Shown here piece by piece: positions 10,401 to 17,523 of a stretch of 64,000 nt of DNA. Positions within the stretch are counted from its first letter, which is position 1. Each line of letters opens with the position of its first letter. Below the pieces are notes generated by a model. That model worked only from the letters and a program-made list of their open reading frames with translations. It was not told the origin of the DNA and did no database searches. Made by a program: the position numbers and the translations under genes. Source of the stretch: Chersky-806 sp038252255 (GTDB lineage: Bacteria; Actinomycetota; Acidimicrobiia; IMCC26256; JAENVU01); contig JBBSAM010000003.1 in assembly GCA_038252255.1 (NCBI GenBank), forward strand, positions 62,001-126,000. Direction: 5' to 3'.

Positions 10401-10905
10401 CGCCGGCGACGACCCGCTACGACCGTGGGCCGAGCGCCTCGCCGCCGGTCTCTTCGACGTCGAGCTCGCCGGCCACCTCACCGGTTCGATCGACGCGATC
10501 TTCCGGGTCACCGACACCACCGAGCTCTTCGCCCCACACCGCTTCGTCCTCGTGGACTACAAGACGAACCTGCTCGCCGAACGCGGGCAGCCGCCGCGGT
10601 CGGCCGACTACCACCCGAGCCGGCTGCCGGCCGCGATGGAGGAGCACCACTACCCGCTCCAGGCGCTGCTCTACTCCGTGGTCCTCCACCGCTACCTGCG
10701 CTGGCGCGTAGAGGGCTACGACCCCGCCGTGCACTTCGGCGGCGCCGCCTACCTCTTCCTGCGCGGGATGACTGGGGCCGGTACGCCGGTCGTGGGCGGC
10801 CAACCGCACGGTGTGTTCGGTTGGGCGGTGCCGCCCGCGCTCGTCACCGACCTGAGCGACCTCCTCGACGGCCAGCTCCTCGACGTACTGGCGGCCGGCG
10901 CATGA
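7411..10905 (+). CDS. recB: Exodeoxyribonuclease V beta subunit RecB (helicase-nuclease)
   Basis: A 1164-residue RecB starting at the ATG that overlaps the recC stop; the frame is open further upstream inside recC but that part is not RecB-like. Helicase motif I is EASAGTGKTYTLA (about residues 21-33), motif II LIDEFQDTDPVQW, motif III LVGDPKQAIYAFRGA, and the late motifs are TVYAAKGLEFPVVYVP and LLYVALTRARHQ. The C-terminal RecB-type nuclease is intact: the Glu/His-containing GSMVHELLEHVDF, then LVDYKTNLL near residue 1047 and YPLQALLYSVVL, supplying the metal-binding Asp, catalytic Lys and QxxxY. The enzyme should therefore be an active 3'-5' helicase and nuclease. It shares an ATGA overlap with recD. 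Nothing looks damaged. Confidence 0.95.
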   Translation: MSERTRFELTGPLPVGRVAIEASAGTGKTYTLAGLAVRYVAEAAVPVAELLVVTFTRAAAAELRDRVRTRLSDAARALRSSSESFDDPLLGHLASTDREIRAERIEAAVTDFDAATITTIHGFAQQVLTTLGSTAPGDLDATLVDDARELVTQVCADVLAAAAVAEPPVAEDLPKLGRLVQLVLTVLGNPGLAIVPGPDPEDSSELSARYRRLVDQAVDEVQRRRRDAGTMSFDDVLTQLRDALRDSPAVAASLQRRYRVALIDEFQDTDPVQWQIFSTLFGGGTSQTSLVLVGDPKQAIYAFRGANVHTYLEAAYEPGTERSTLGMNWRSDQALLDALEHLLHGATFGDPRIGFVDVETAPAHVARRLQTAAGTPLPALAVRAALGADLERNKTRKPPPIKVDDATRAIARDLARQVQLLLEEAYLPGGEGGTGADGASATQRVRPHDIAVLVGTHADATIMQSALLRQGIPAVAHRGGSVLESPAAIQWRWLLTALSRPSDASRARTAALSWFFGWPADRIDTASDEDLAGVQERLYRWAEILETRGAVDFCAHVWSESDVTTRVLETPDGDRNLTDLDHLAQLLQASASGHRPGPVALLAALALLEEANKIELENDVTARRIESEAEAVQVMTVYAAKGLEFPVVYVPTLWKNNFSRRECIYQDPDTGARTLDVTKAITRSGVWPSKAGAEARKELAEREAVGENLRLLYVALTRARHQTVVWWSRAQDSEATGLARVLFARDEGGSLRPDLFEADTVPLPADADAVAWLAPVFAPVGDAVALTETGRADGAVPRWIPADDATTPAQLELAELGRMLERPHRRWSFSAISDRAHTLDLDPDDDTLGDSGAADEPADPEAGEAMAGAGTGEATGPVAELVTDLPLGAVPGGTTFGSMVHELLEHVDFAAADLDAELQARIDERRRWSPSPVLGEELRAGLRAAIESPLGPLFDGRRLRDLTRADRLDELSFELRLGEGGRRATDRDIGALMAHHLAGDDPLRPWAERLAAGLFDVELAGHLTGSIDAIFRVTDTTELFAPHRFVLVDYKTNLLAERGQPPRSADYHPSRLPAAMEEHHYPLQALLYSVVLHRYLRWRVEGYDPAVHFGGAAYLFLRGMTGAGTPVVGGQPHGVFGWAVPPALVTDLSDLLDGQLLDVLAAGA

Positions 10906-12785
10906 GCGCCCCTGCGCCCATCCTCGACCGCGACACGCAGGTGCTCGAGCCGTTCGTCGCGGCCGGTGTGCTCGACGCGGCGGCGGTGCACGTCGCCGGG
11001 CGGATCGCCCGCGCCGTCGGCGGCCTCGATCCCGCCGTGCTGCTGGGTGCCGCGCTGGCCACGCGCGCACCGACGTTCGGTCACGTCTGCATCGTTCCCG
11101 CGACCGTGGCCGAGTCCATCGTGCTCGACGACCCCGAACCGGTCGCGCTCGACACCCTTCCGTGGCCCGACCCCGGGGAGTGGGCGACGCGTCTCGCCGC
11201 GAGCGGCGCGGTGCGCGGCCCGGACGATCCGGGCAACGGTGTCTCGCTCCCGCTCGTCTGGGACGGCACCCGCCTCTACCTCGAGCGGTACTGGCGGTTC
11301 GAGCGCCGGGTCGCCGACGATCTGCGGCGCCGCGCCGCGACCGCGGGCGGCATCGCGGGAGCGTCGCCCGAGCTCACCGGGATCCTCGACCGGCTGTTCG
11401 ACGCCGGCGGCGGGAGCGGGCCGGATCTCCAGCGCGACGCGGCGACGATCGCGCTCACTCACCACCTCGCGGTGATCGCGGGGGGTCCCGGCACCGGCAA
11501 GACGCGCACCATCGCCCGGTTGCTCGCCGCCGCGCACCACGTCGCGCTCGCCGAGGGCCGGCCCATCGAGGTGGCGCTGGCCGCGCCGACGGGCAAGGCA
11601 TCGGCGCGCATGACCCAGGCGGTGCACCACGAGGTCGCCGAGGCGGGCGAGACCGGCCCGGTCGCGGACCAGCTGCTCGCGACCGAGGCGTCCACGCTGC
11701 ACCGGTTGTTGGGCGCGACGTCGGGCGTGGAGTTCCGCCACGACGCCGCCAACCCACTCCCCCACGACCTCGTGGTGGTGGACGAGACGTCGATGGTGTC
11801 GCTGCCGCTCATGGCCCGGCTGCTCGCGGCGGTTCGCCGGGACGCGACACTCGTGCTCGTCGGCGACCCGTACCAGCTCGCGAGCGTCGAGGCCGGCGCG
11901 GTGCTCGGCGAGATCGTCGGCCCGACCCCCGGGACGCGCGCGCACGGACCGCTGGCCGAGCGCGTCGTGCTGCTCGAACGGGTGCACCGCTTCGGTGCCG
12001 ACTCGGCGATCGCCGCCCTGGCGGACGCGGTTCGGACCGGCGACGCCGACCGCGCCCTGCGCCTCCTGGCCGGCGACGACACCGGTGATCTCACCTGGGT
12101 CGCCGCGGACGACACCCCCGGAATCGCCGCCGTCCAGCGCGACGCGGCCGCGCACGCGGTCGACGTGATCGCCGCGGCACGCGCCGGCGACGCCGAGGCC
12201 GGGCTCGCCCGCGCGGCGGCGCTGAAGGTCCTGAGCGCGACCCGGCTCGGACCGCTCGGCGCGTACCGGTGGGGGGACCGCATCGAGACGCTCGCCGGCC
12301 GGGCCATGCCGCCGGCCGCGATGCAGGGCCGTTGGTACGTCGGCCGGCCGGTCATCGTGACCCGCAACGACTACCCGAACCGCCTGGTCAACGGCGACGT
12401 CGGGCTCGTGGTCGCCGGAGCCGAACGGCCGGTGGTGGCCTTCGGCGGCGCCGAGGGGATCCGGGAGCTCGCGGTCTCCCAGCTCGACGAGATCGAGACC
12501 TGGTGGGCGATGACCATCCACAAGAGCCAGGGTTCCGAGTTCGGCCGGGTCGTGATCACGCTCCCGCCGGCCCCGTCACCGATCCTCACCCGCGAGCTCC
12601 TCTACACCGCGGTGACCCGGGCGAAGGAGCACGTCACCGTCGTGGCCTCCGAGGCGTCGCTGCGCGCCGCGATCGCCCGCCCGGTGAACCGCGCCTCCGG
12701 CCTGGCAGACCAGCTCGCCCACTCTTCAAGATCGCCGGCGCTTCCGAGATCTCCGGCGGCCGAACGGAAGGACCGCGAGCGGTAG
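10902..12785 (+). CDS. recD: Exodeoxyribonuclease V alpha subunit RecD, with a repeat-encoded tail
   Basis: A 627-residue RecD beginning at the ATG inside the recB stop (10902). Walker A is GGPGTGKTRTIARLL (about 193-207), motif II VVDETSMVSLPLMARLL, followed by LVGDPYQLASVEAGAVLGEI, then TRNDYPNRLVNGDVGLVV and the C-terminal helicase block TIHKSQGSEFGRVVITLP and LLYTAVTRAKEHVTVVAS. It is the 5'-3' helicase of RecBCD. The natural C-terminus appears to be near RASGLADQLA: the last 20 or so residues (from HSSRSPALPR to RKDRER) are encoded by the first unit of the structured repeat array, and the TAG at 12783-12785 lies in the loop of that unit. The function should be intact because the tail lies beyond the helicase domains. 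Confidence 0.94.
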   Translation: MSAPAPILDRDTQVLEPFVAAGVLDAAAVHVAGRIARAVGGLDPAVLLGAALATRAPTFGHVCIVPATVAESIVLDDPEPVALDTLPWPDPGEWATRLAASGAVRGPDDPGNGVSLPLVWDGTRLYLERYWRFERRVADDLRRRAATAGGIAGASPELTGILDRLFDAGGGSGPDLQRDAATIALTHHLAVIAGGPGTGKTRTIARLLAAAHHVALAEGRPIEVALAAPTGKASARMTQAVHHEVAEAGETGPVADQLLATEASTLHRLLGATSGVEFRHDAANPLPHDLVVVDETSMVSLPLMARLLAAVRRDATLVLVGDPYQLASVEAGAVLGEIVGPTPGTRAHGPLAERVVLLERVHRFGADSAIAALADAVRTGDADRALRLLAGDDTGDLTWVAADDTPGIAAVQRDAAAHAVDVIAAARAGDAEAGLARAAALKVLSATRLGPLGAYRWGDRIETLAGRAMPPAAMQGRWYVGRPVIVTRNDYPNRLVNGDVGLVVAGAERPVVAFGGAEGIRELAVSQLDEIETWWAMTIHKSQGSEFGRVVITLPPAPSPILTRELLYTAVTRAKEHVTVVASEASLRAAIARPVNRASGLADQLAHSSRSPALPRSPAAERKDRER

Positions 12786-12940
12786 ACGGCCGCCGGCGGC
12801 TCTCCAAGATCTCCGGCGGCCGAACGGAAGGACCGCGAGCGGTAGACGGCCGCCGGCGGCTCTCCAAGATCTCCGGCGGCCGAACGGAAGGACCGCGAGC
12901 GGTAGACGGCCGCCGGCGGCTCTCCAAGATCTCCGGCGGC
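12725..12940 (+). repeat. Structured repeat locus A: three 60-bp units plus partial copies
   Basis: Units start at AGATCT 12747, 12807 and 12867, with a partial fourth at 12927 and a degenerate lead-in from 12725. Each full unit is AGATCT, arm CCGGCGGCCG, a 24-nt loop containing ACCGC-GA-GCGGT, complementary arm CGGCCGCCGG, then CGGCTCTCCA. The units are practically identical, so the duplication is recent or homogenised. The array replaces the end of recD and fills most of the 319-base gap before the SHOCT gene. It could act as a 3'-end hairpin; no T-run follows it. Same family as the loci near 20.0, 36.6, 38.45, 40.75, 51.05 and 61.75 kb. Confidence 0.9.
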
Positions 12941-13104
12941 GTCCTGGCCGGTTGGGCCGGAGCGATTCACCCGATCCGGGTGACGACGCGCGGCGCGTGA
13001 GGTGGTTGAGTACGGGCGCTGGCCGTTTGGGTCTACCGTGGCCGGGCCGTGCGGAGATCCGAGGGCCGCGCCAGCTTCGAGACACGGACAAGGGAGAGCA
13101 CCAC

Positions 13105-13407
13105 ATGGGCTTGATGATGCGCCGCCGCCGTCCCCTGATGCGCGTGGCCGCGGGTGCGGCGGTCGCCGGGACGGCGTACCACATGGGCAAGAAGAACGAG
13201 CAGCAAGCGACGGTCAACGACCAGGCGCAGGCCGCGTACGCCGCGACCCAGCCGGCCCCGCCGCCACCCGCACCGGCCTACGCGCCTCCCACCCCGCCCG
13301 CGGCGAGCGGTACCGCGGACCTGGACCAGCTGGTCCAGTACCACAACTCCGGCGTGCTGAGCGACGAGGAATTCGTGGCCGCCAAGGCCAAGCTGCTCGG
13401 GCTCTGA
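13105..13407 (+). CDS. SHOCT-domain protein
   Basis: A 100-residue protein. The Shine-Dalgarno stretch AGGGAG at 13091 precedes the ATG at 13105. The N-terminus is basic with a short Ala/Gly-rich hydrophobic segment (MRVAAGAAVAGTAYHMG, about residues 12-28), the middle is an Ala/Pro linker (QPAPPPPAPAYAPPTPP), and the C-terminal 30 residues (LDQLVQYHNSGVLSDEEFVAAKAKLLGL) are a textbook SHOCT motif: the L..L...G.L..eEF...K..LL pattern. SHOCT helices are thought to mediate oligomerisation and are often attached to membrane proteins. The gene follows the repeat array, with a possible -10 (TACCGT) near 13033. The following SnoaL-like gene is only 32 bases away, so the two may be co-transcribed. 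Cellular role unknown. Confidence 0.8.
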   Translation: MGLMMRRRRPLMRVAAGAAVAGTAYHMGKKNEQQATVNDQAQAAYAATQPAPPPPAPAYAPPTPPAASGTADLDQLVQYHNSGVLSDEEFVAAKAKLLGL

Positions 13408-13439
13408 GCCCCCGACCCAACGCATCCAAGGAGCGCACC

Positions 13440-13862
13440 GTGCCGACCGCAACGAAGGAGACCGTGCTCATCCAGGCACTGGAGGCCGCCGTCACCGGCG
13501 ACGGGAGCCGGCTGGAAGAGACGTTCACCGAAGACGTCGTCGGCTGGTCCCCCAACCTCTCCGTCACGTCGCGCGCCGAGCTGGCCGAGGAGTTCGGTGA
13601 CCGCCACGACGTGCTGTCGAACATCGTGATCTCGTTCGACGCCGTGTACCTCGTCGGAGACAACGCCATCGCCGAGTGGCGCGTCGGCGCCGACCACACC
13701 GGCACGCTGCACATCGAGGACGAGCTGCAGATCGAGCCGAGCGGCCGGCGCATCGTGCTCGCCGGGGCGACGTTCGCCGAGTTCCGGGGCGACCAGATCT
13801 GCGCCTTCCGCAACTACTTCGACGACGCAGCCTTGCTGGAGCAGCTGCTCCTCGAGGTCTGA
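13440..13862 (+). CDS. SnoaL/NTF2-like fold protein
   Basis: A 140-residue protein of the nuclear-transport-factor-2 / SnoaL cone fold. The GTG at 13440 is chosen because AAGGAG lies seven bases upstream. The pattern fits the fold: an N-terminal helix (ETVLIQALEAAVTGDGSRLEETFTEDVVGWSP), a regulatory helix (RAELAEEFGDR), then curved strands (NIVISFDAVYLVGDNAIAEWRVGADHTG and LAGATFAEFRGDQICAFRNYFDDAALLEQL). Proteins of this kind are small-molecule isomerases, cyclases or binding subunits. The FDDAALLEQL ending is a common variant in environmental actinobacteria. No catalytic residue set can be assigned, so no reaction is proposed. It starts 32 bases after the SHOCT gene and is followed 20 bases later by a GNAT gene, suggesting one transcript. 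Confidence 0.75.
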   Translation: MPTATKETVLIQALEAAVTGDGSRLEETFTEDVVGWSPNLSVTSRAELAEEFGDRHDVLSNIVISFDAVYLVGDNAIAEWRVGADHTGTLHIEDELQIEPSGRRIVLAGATFAEFRGDQICAFRNYFDDAALLEQLLLEV

Positions 13863-13882
13863 GGCCGGCACCAGGACGATCG

Positions 13883-14329
13883 ATGGCGCCGCCGGATCTC
13901 GTGGTCGAGGACGACCCGGATCCCGCGGACGTCGCGTGGCTCGAAGCCCGGGTCGCCGACCAGACCGCGGCCGCCACCGGTCACGGTGGTGAGAGCCAGC
14001 TCGCGGTGTTCGTACGCCACGATGGCGCGATAGTCGCGGGCATCTACGGCTGGACCTGGGGTGGGTGCTGCGAGCTGCAGCACCTCTGGGTCGACGAGAG
14101 CCGCCGCGGCGAGGGCCTCGGGAGCAATCTGATCGAGGCCGCCGAGCGGGAGGCGGCGCGCCGGGGCTGCCGCCAGATGGTCCTGCTCACGCACGCCGCG
14201 AACGCCGGCCGCGCCGGGGATCGCTGGACCCGCCGCGGCTACGAGCTCGTGGGCCGGGTGGACGACTACCCGGTCGGCGATGCCGCCCTCTGGTTCCGCA
14301 AGGTGCTCTCGCCGCCGGCGGCCGCGTGA
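13883..14329 (+). CDS. GNAT-family N-acetyltransferase
   Basis: A 148-residue acetyltransferase. The central block LQHLWVDESRRGEGLGSNLIEAAEREAARRGC (shown here in parts: LQHLWVDE, RRGEGLGSNLI, AAEREAARRGC) is GNAT motif A, with the R-x-x-G-x-G/A acetyl-CoA pyrophosphate loop at about residues 73-78. Preceding strands (LAVFVRHDGAIVAGIYGWTWGGC) form the usual beta-2/beta-3 hairpin, and the end (RRGYELVGRVDDYPVGDAALWFRKVL) is motif B. The sequence resembles the group acting on small amines or antibiotics, but the acceptor is unknown. The ATG at 13883 follows the SnoaL-like stop by 20 bases; no strong ribosome-binding site is visible. Family call is secure, substrate open. Confidence 0.85.
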   Translation: MAPPDLVVEDDPDPADVAWLEARVADQTAAATGHGGESQLAVFVRHDGAIVAGIYGWTWGGCCELQHLWVDESRRGEGLGSNLIEAAEREAARRGCRQMVLLTHAANAGRAGDRWTRRGYELVGRVDDYPVGDAALWFRKVLSPPAAA

Positions 14330-14385
14330 GACGTCCCGCCACTCACGCTGGGTCGAACCCACCCGGGCGCGCGACCACCGGCGCC

Positions 14386-14391
14386 TAGTCT
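14386..14391 (+). promoter_or_regulatory. -10 box (TAGTCT), probably leaderless start
   Basis: TAGTCT ends seven bases before the GTG at 14399, with no Shine-Dalgarno sequence between, matching the layout at recC and seven other genes. Confidence 0.45.
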
Positions 14392-14398
14392 CCCGGGC

Positions 14399-14851
14399 GT
14401 GAGCTTGCGCGATCTCCTCATCAAGGCCGGCGTCGGCATCCACAAGGCTGCGTTCCAGCTGAGCGGTGGGCGGTTGCTCAACCGGGGCTCCGGCATGCCG
14501 GTGCTCATGCTGACGACCCGCGGGCGCAAGTCCGGCCAGGCCCGCACCACGATGCTCACGAGCCCGCTGCAGGACGGCGACAACCTGGTGCTCGTCGCAT
14601 CGGCCGGGGGCAGCGACCACGACCCCGCCTGGCTCCTCAACCTGCGTGACGACCCCCAGGTCCAGATCACGATGGGCGGCAAGGCCCGGCCGATGACCGC
14701 CCGGATCGCCGACCCGGCGGAGAAGGCGCAGCTCTGGCCGCGCATCGTCGCCGACCACGCCAACTACGGCGGCTACCAGAGCAAGACCGAACGGGACATC
14801 CCCGTCGTCGTCCTCGAACCCACGACCACCGGATCGGCCACCGATGCCTGA
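14399..14851 (+). CDS. Ddn-like F420-dependent nitroreductase-family protein
   Basis: A 150-residue protein of the deazaflavin-dependent nitroreductase (Ddn / FDOR-B) split-barrel family. The pattern is characteristic: a leading amphipathic helix (LLIKAGVGIHKAAFQLSGGRLLNR), then PVLMLTTRGRKSGQARTTML, with the TxGRKSG loop that binds cofactor phosphate, then LVLVASAGGSDHDPAWLLNL (the SxGG...HPxWxxNL block) and the terminal VPVVVLEP. The family uses F420 or F420H2 in actinobacteria, which agrees with the proposed host group. The natural substrate is unknown. It starts at a GTG just after a TAGTCT box, implying its own promoter, and its end overlaps the next gene by eight bases, so it is translated together with the YqeY gene. 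Confidence 0.88.
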   Translation: MSLRDLLIKAGVGIHKAAFQLSGGRLLNRGSGMPVLMLTTRGRKSGQARTTMLTSPLQDGDNLVLVASAGGSDHDPAWLLNLRDDPQVQITMGGKARPMTARIADPAEKAQLWPRIVADHANYGGYQSKTERDIPVVVLEPTTTGSATDA

Positions 14852-15311
14852 CCTCAAGGACCAGCTCCGCTCCGACCTCACGGCCGCGATGCGCGACCGC
14901 GACGAGGTGACCGTCGCGGCGCTGCGCCTGGCGCTGGCGGCCATCACCAAGCTGGAGGTGGCCGGGAAGGAGCCGGTGGAGCTCACCGACGACCAGGTCG
15001 TCGACGTGCTGCGCAGCGAGGGCAAGAAGCGCGCCGAGGCCGCCGAGCTGTACGAGAAAGGGAACCGGACCGAGCTGGCCGACCGCGAGCGCACCCAGGC
15101 CGCGGTGCTCGACCGGTACCTGCCGGCGGAGATGGACGATGCGCAGCTCGAGGCCATCGTCGCCGAAGAGGTCGAGGCGGCGCGCGGCTCCGGCGCGGAG
15201 GGCGGCAAGGCCATGGGCCAGGTGATCAAGGCGGTGCGCGCTCGCGTCGGCGCCGACGCGAACGGCAGCCGGGTTGCCGCCGCGGTCAAGTCCGCGCTCG
15301 GCCAGGGCTGA
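14844..15311 (+). CDS. YqeY-like (GatB/YqeY domain) protein
   Basis: A 155-residue YqeY-type protein, the normal length. The start (MPDLKDQLRSDLTAAMRDRDEVTVAALRLALAAI) and the block LRSEGKKRAEAAELYEKGNRTELADRE, followed by LDRYLPAEMDDAQLEAIV and KAMGQVIKAVRARVGADANGS, are the recognised family landmarks. YqeY resembles the tail domain of the GatB amidotransferase subunit, which contacts misacylated tRNA; the stand-alone protein has no settled role. The ATG lies inside the end of the Ddn-like gene and the HAD gene follows after six bases, so these three genes probably share one transcript from the promoter near 14390. Family secure, function not. Confidence 0.88.
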   Translation: MPDLKDQLRSDLTAAMRDRDEVTVAALRLALAAITKLEVAGKEPVELTDDQVVDVLRSEGKKRAEAAELYEKGNRTELADRERTQAAVLDRYLPAEMDDAQLEAIVAEEVEAARGSGAEGGKAMGQVIKAVRARVGADANGSRVAAAVKSALGQG

Positions 15312-15317
15312 GCCGAA

Positions 15318-16031
15318 GTGGCGGGCATGCCGCGTCCCGAGGCCGTCCTGCTCGATGCCGGGGGTGTCTTCTTCCTGCCCGAGCACGAGCGGATCATCGG
15401 CGCGTTCGAGCGGGCCGGATTGCCGGCGCCCACCGAGGATCTGGACCTGGCCCACTTCCGCGGTGCGTCGCGGTTCACCACCGATCTCGACGTCGAGGCG
15501 GACTGGGCCGGTTGCTGGGATTCCTACCTGGACTCGTACGTCGAGGCGCTGGACGTCGCGCCGCTCGACCGCAAAGAGATCCACCGCCACCTCGACAGCG
15601 AGTTCGCCGACGCCGGGCTCTGGCTGCGGGTGATCCCGGGGTGTCGTGACGGGATCCGCGCGCTCGCCGGCACCGGGGTGCGACTCGGCGTGATCTCGAA
15701 TGCCGACGGGCTCATCGGCGAGCGTCTCCGCAGCTTCGAGCTCGTACAGGTCGGTCCCGGCATCGGCGTCGAGATCGAGTGCGTGATCGATTCCGGAGCG
15801 GTCGGTGTGATGAAGCCGGACCCGCGCATCTTCGAGATGGCCCTCGACGCGATGGATCTCGCCGCGGACCAGGCGTGGTACGTCGGCGACATGCCCGCGA
15901 TCGACATCGTCGGCGCCCGCCGCGCCGGGATGCATCCCGTGCTCGTCGACCCGTACGACCTGCACCACGAGGCCGACTACGACCGGGTCAGCTCCCTCAC
16001 CGAGCTCGCGTCCCGCATCACCACGGATTAG
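15318..16031 (+). CDS. HAD-superfamily hydrolase
   Basis: A 237-residue haloacid-dehalogenase-type hydrolase starting at GTG 15318 (ATG 15327 is an alternative). The four HAD motifs are present: motif I LLDAGGVFF (nucleophile Asp near residue 12, but the usual acid/base Asp two residues on is Gly, as in the DxGGV subgroup), motif II VISNADG, motif III KPDPRIFEMALD and motif IV WYVGDMPAIDIVGARRAG. The region between I and II is a helical cap. HAD proteins with DxGG may have altered phosphatase chemistry, so a dehalogenase or nonstandard phosphatase role is possible. It ends the small-gene cluster; the bases right after its stop (16034-16047, GCGGG-CTTA-CCCGC) can form a hairpin. Confidence 0.85.
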   Translation: MAGMPRPEAVLLDAGGVFFLPEHERIIGAFERAGLPAPTEDLDLAHFRGASRFTTDLDVEADWAGCWDSYLDSYVEALDVAPLDRKEIHRHLDSEFADAGLWLRVIPGCRDGIRALAGTGVRLGVISNADGLIGERLRSFELVQVGPGIGVEIECVIDSGAVGVMKPDPRIFEMALDAMDLAADQAWYVGDMPAIDIVGARRAGMHPVLVDPYDLHHEADYDRVSSLTELASRITTD

Positions 16032-16186
16032 GCGCGGGCTTACCCGCGGCGGGCCCAGACCGCGTAGAGCGGGTCGCGCTTCCCCGCGCTACTCGATGCT
16101 TGTCCAGCGTCGTGACCTTCGGCCCTGGTGACGCGGAAAGGCTTGGGCGTACGATTTTGTGAGTAGGCGGGGCAAGGGGGGTAGTT

Positions 16187-16849
16187 GTGACCGTACGGAT
16201 CGCAGGGCGACGCTTCATTGTCTCGGTCTCTGCGGGGGTCTTGGTACTCGGAGGGTTGGCTGCTTCGGCGGTTCCTGCGTCCGCGGCAACCAAACCTCCG
16301 CCCTTCGTCGCGACCGGTACTGTCAGCTGCACCTATAAGAACCTCGTGTTCAGGCTCACCCCTGGTCTCACGGACACACCGACAGTGCAGTCCACGACCT
16401 TCAAGGGCCACGCAAGCTGTACCGGTACGACGGGCAACCCCGCGGTGACGCTGCGGTCCGCTACCGTCACCGGCTCGCTTCACAACTCGAGCCCCGTGAC
16501 CTGCAACGACGTTCTCGGAGTGCCAGAGGCGAAGGCGGTCTCAGGTCCGGCGGCGAAACTCGACGCGGGTGCCCTCAGCTCGCAATCGCTGATCGGTGGA
16601 CTCGTGCGATGGAAGGCACGGCAAGCCAAGGTGTTCGACTCGCAAGTTTCCTTCGATGCTTACGCCTTCGTGGGCGGCGTGTACAGCGTGCCCTACCCGG
16701 GGGGTAACGCCGGAGTGCTCAGCGGCTCTTACCACGGCGAGCAGTTCAGCTCGACCGCGACCGGGCTTCGCTACACGGGACGCTGCAATCGGAAGAGCGG
16801 CATCAGATCGATGCACTTCGGGATCGCAGCCTTCAAGATTCAGCCCTGA
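16187..16849 (+). CDS. Secreted hypothetical protein in a lower-GC segment
   Basis: A 220-residue protein with a Sec signal peptide: basic start MTVRIAGRRF, hydrophobic IVSVSAGVLVLGGLAASAV, then PASAA cleavage near residue 34. The mature part is Thr/Ser/Gly-rich and beta-like, with four Cys (SCTYKN, SCTGTTG, TCNDVLG, GRCNRKSG) that could form two disulfides. No family is recognised; similar lone secreted proteins occur in actinobacteria. Codons are visibly less GC-biased than in neighbouring genes (TTG, CTT, ACT and TCA are used freely), hinting at separate ancestry. GTG 16187 is chosen for the signal peptide. Its 3' end overlaps by 17 bases the end of the convergent methyltransferase gene, which itself appears cut short here. 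Confidence 0.6.
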   Translation: MTVRIAGRRFIVSVSAGVLVLGGLAASAVPASAATKPPPFVATGTVSCTYKNLVFRLTPGLTDTPTVQSTTFKGHASCTGTTGNPAVTLRSATVTGSLHNSSPVTCNDVLGVPEAKAVSGPAAKLDAGALSSQSLIGGLVRWKARQAKVFDSQVSFDAYAFVGGVYSVPYPGGNAGVLSGSYHGEQFSSTATGLRYTGRCNRKSGIRSMHFGIAAFKIQP

Positions 16850-17417
16850 GCAACAACGCAGAGCCAGCGGCGTATCCCAATCTGACGCTCTCATTCGAGA
16901 ACGTGCACACGAACCGTCCACCGGGTCGCACGACGCGGGCCAGATTCGCGAACACCTCGACGGGCCGGGTGAGGTAGTCGACCGATACGCAGCACACGGC
17001 GTCGTCGAACGCGCCCGCCGCGAACGGCAGCCGCGGGTCCTCGTTGAGGTCGTGCACGGCAGTTGCTGCGGCCATCGGGTTGGCGGCCAGCTCGGCGGCG
17101 TTCATGCCGAGCACGGTCAGGTGCGGGGGCGGGGACCGGAAGTGCGAGACCCACGAGCCCATGAGGTCGAGCACCGTGCCGTCGATCCGGAGCTCGTCGT
17201 AGAGCTCGCCGACCGCCGCGATCGCCCCGTCATCGATGTGGGTCACGAGCCGCGCGACCGCGTAGAACTGGTCGTCCACCGCGGGGTCGGACCGGTCGAA
17301 GAAGCCGGGCAGGAACGGGGTGGGCTCCACGAGCCCCAGTCTGGCCGGACATGACGAGGCCCCCACCGTGCGGACCTGGGCGGGCACACGCAGGGTGGGG
17401 ACCTCGCCCGTGAACAT
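16833..17417 (-). CDS. Class I SAM-dependent methyltransferase, C-terminus apparently truncated
   Basis: A 194-residue protein. It carries RLVTHIDDGAIAAVGELY followed by VLDLMGSWVSHF (a motif-I-like SAM loop, unusual in lacking the GxG), then TVLGMNAAELAANP, VHDLNEDPRLPFAAGAFDDAVCCVSVDYL and VFANLARVVRPGGRFVCTFSN, all typical of a Methyltransf_11-like group. In relatives as I recall them, the FSN is followed by an RCFPTKA-type motif and some tens more residues; here the frame switches to ESVRLGYAAGSALLLRAES and stops. The changed part coincides with the lower-GC segment carrying the secreted hypothetical gene. A frameshift or an insertion could both explain this. Catalytic residues are mostly retained, but folding may be affected. 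Confidence 0.65.
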   Translation of the reverse strand: MFTGEVPTLRVPAQVRTVGASSCPARLGLVEPTPFLPGFFDRSDPAVDDQFYAVARLVTHIDDGAIAAVGELYDELRIDGTVLDLMGSWVSHFRSPPPHLTVLGMNAAELAANPMAAATAVHDLNEDPRLPFAAGAFDDAVCCVSVDYLTRPVEVFANLARVVRPGGRFVCTFSNESVRLGYAAGSALLLRAES

Positions 17418-17523
17418 ACGACGCCACCGGGCTCTGGACGCGGACCCCGACCGCAGGTGACTCCGGTCACCTCCACCTGACGTGAGGGTGACGGCTGCGC
17501 GCGATCGGCGGCATCATGGCCCG

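Noticed and set aside
12747..12940. CRISPR-like regular repeats (also at 61741-62071)
   Set aside because: Units are tandem with no unique spacers between them and there are no cas genes.
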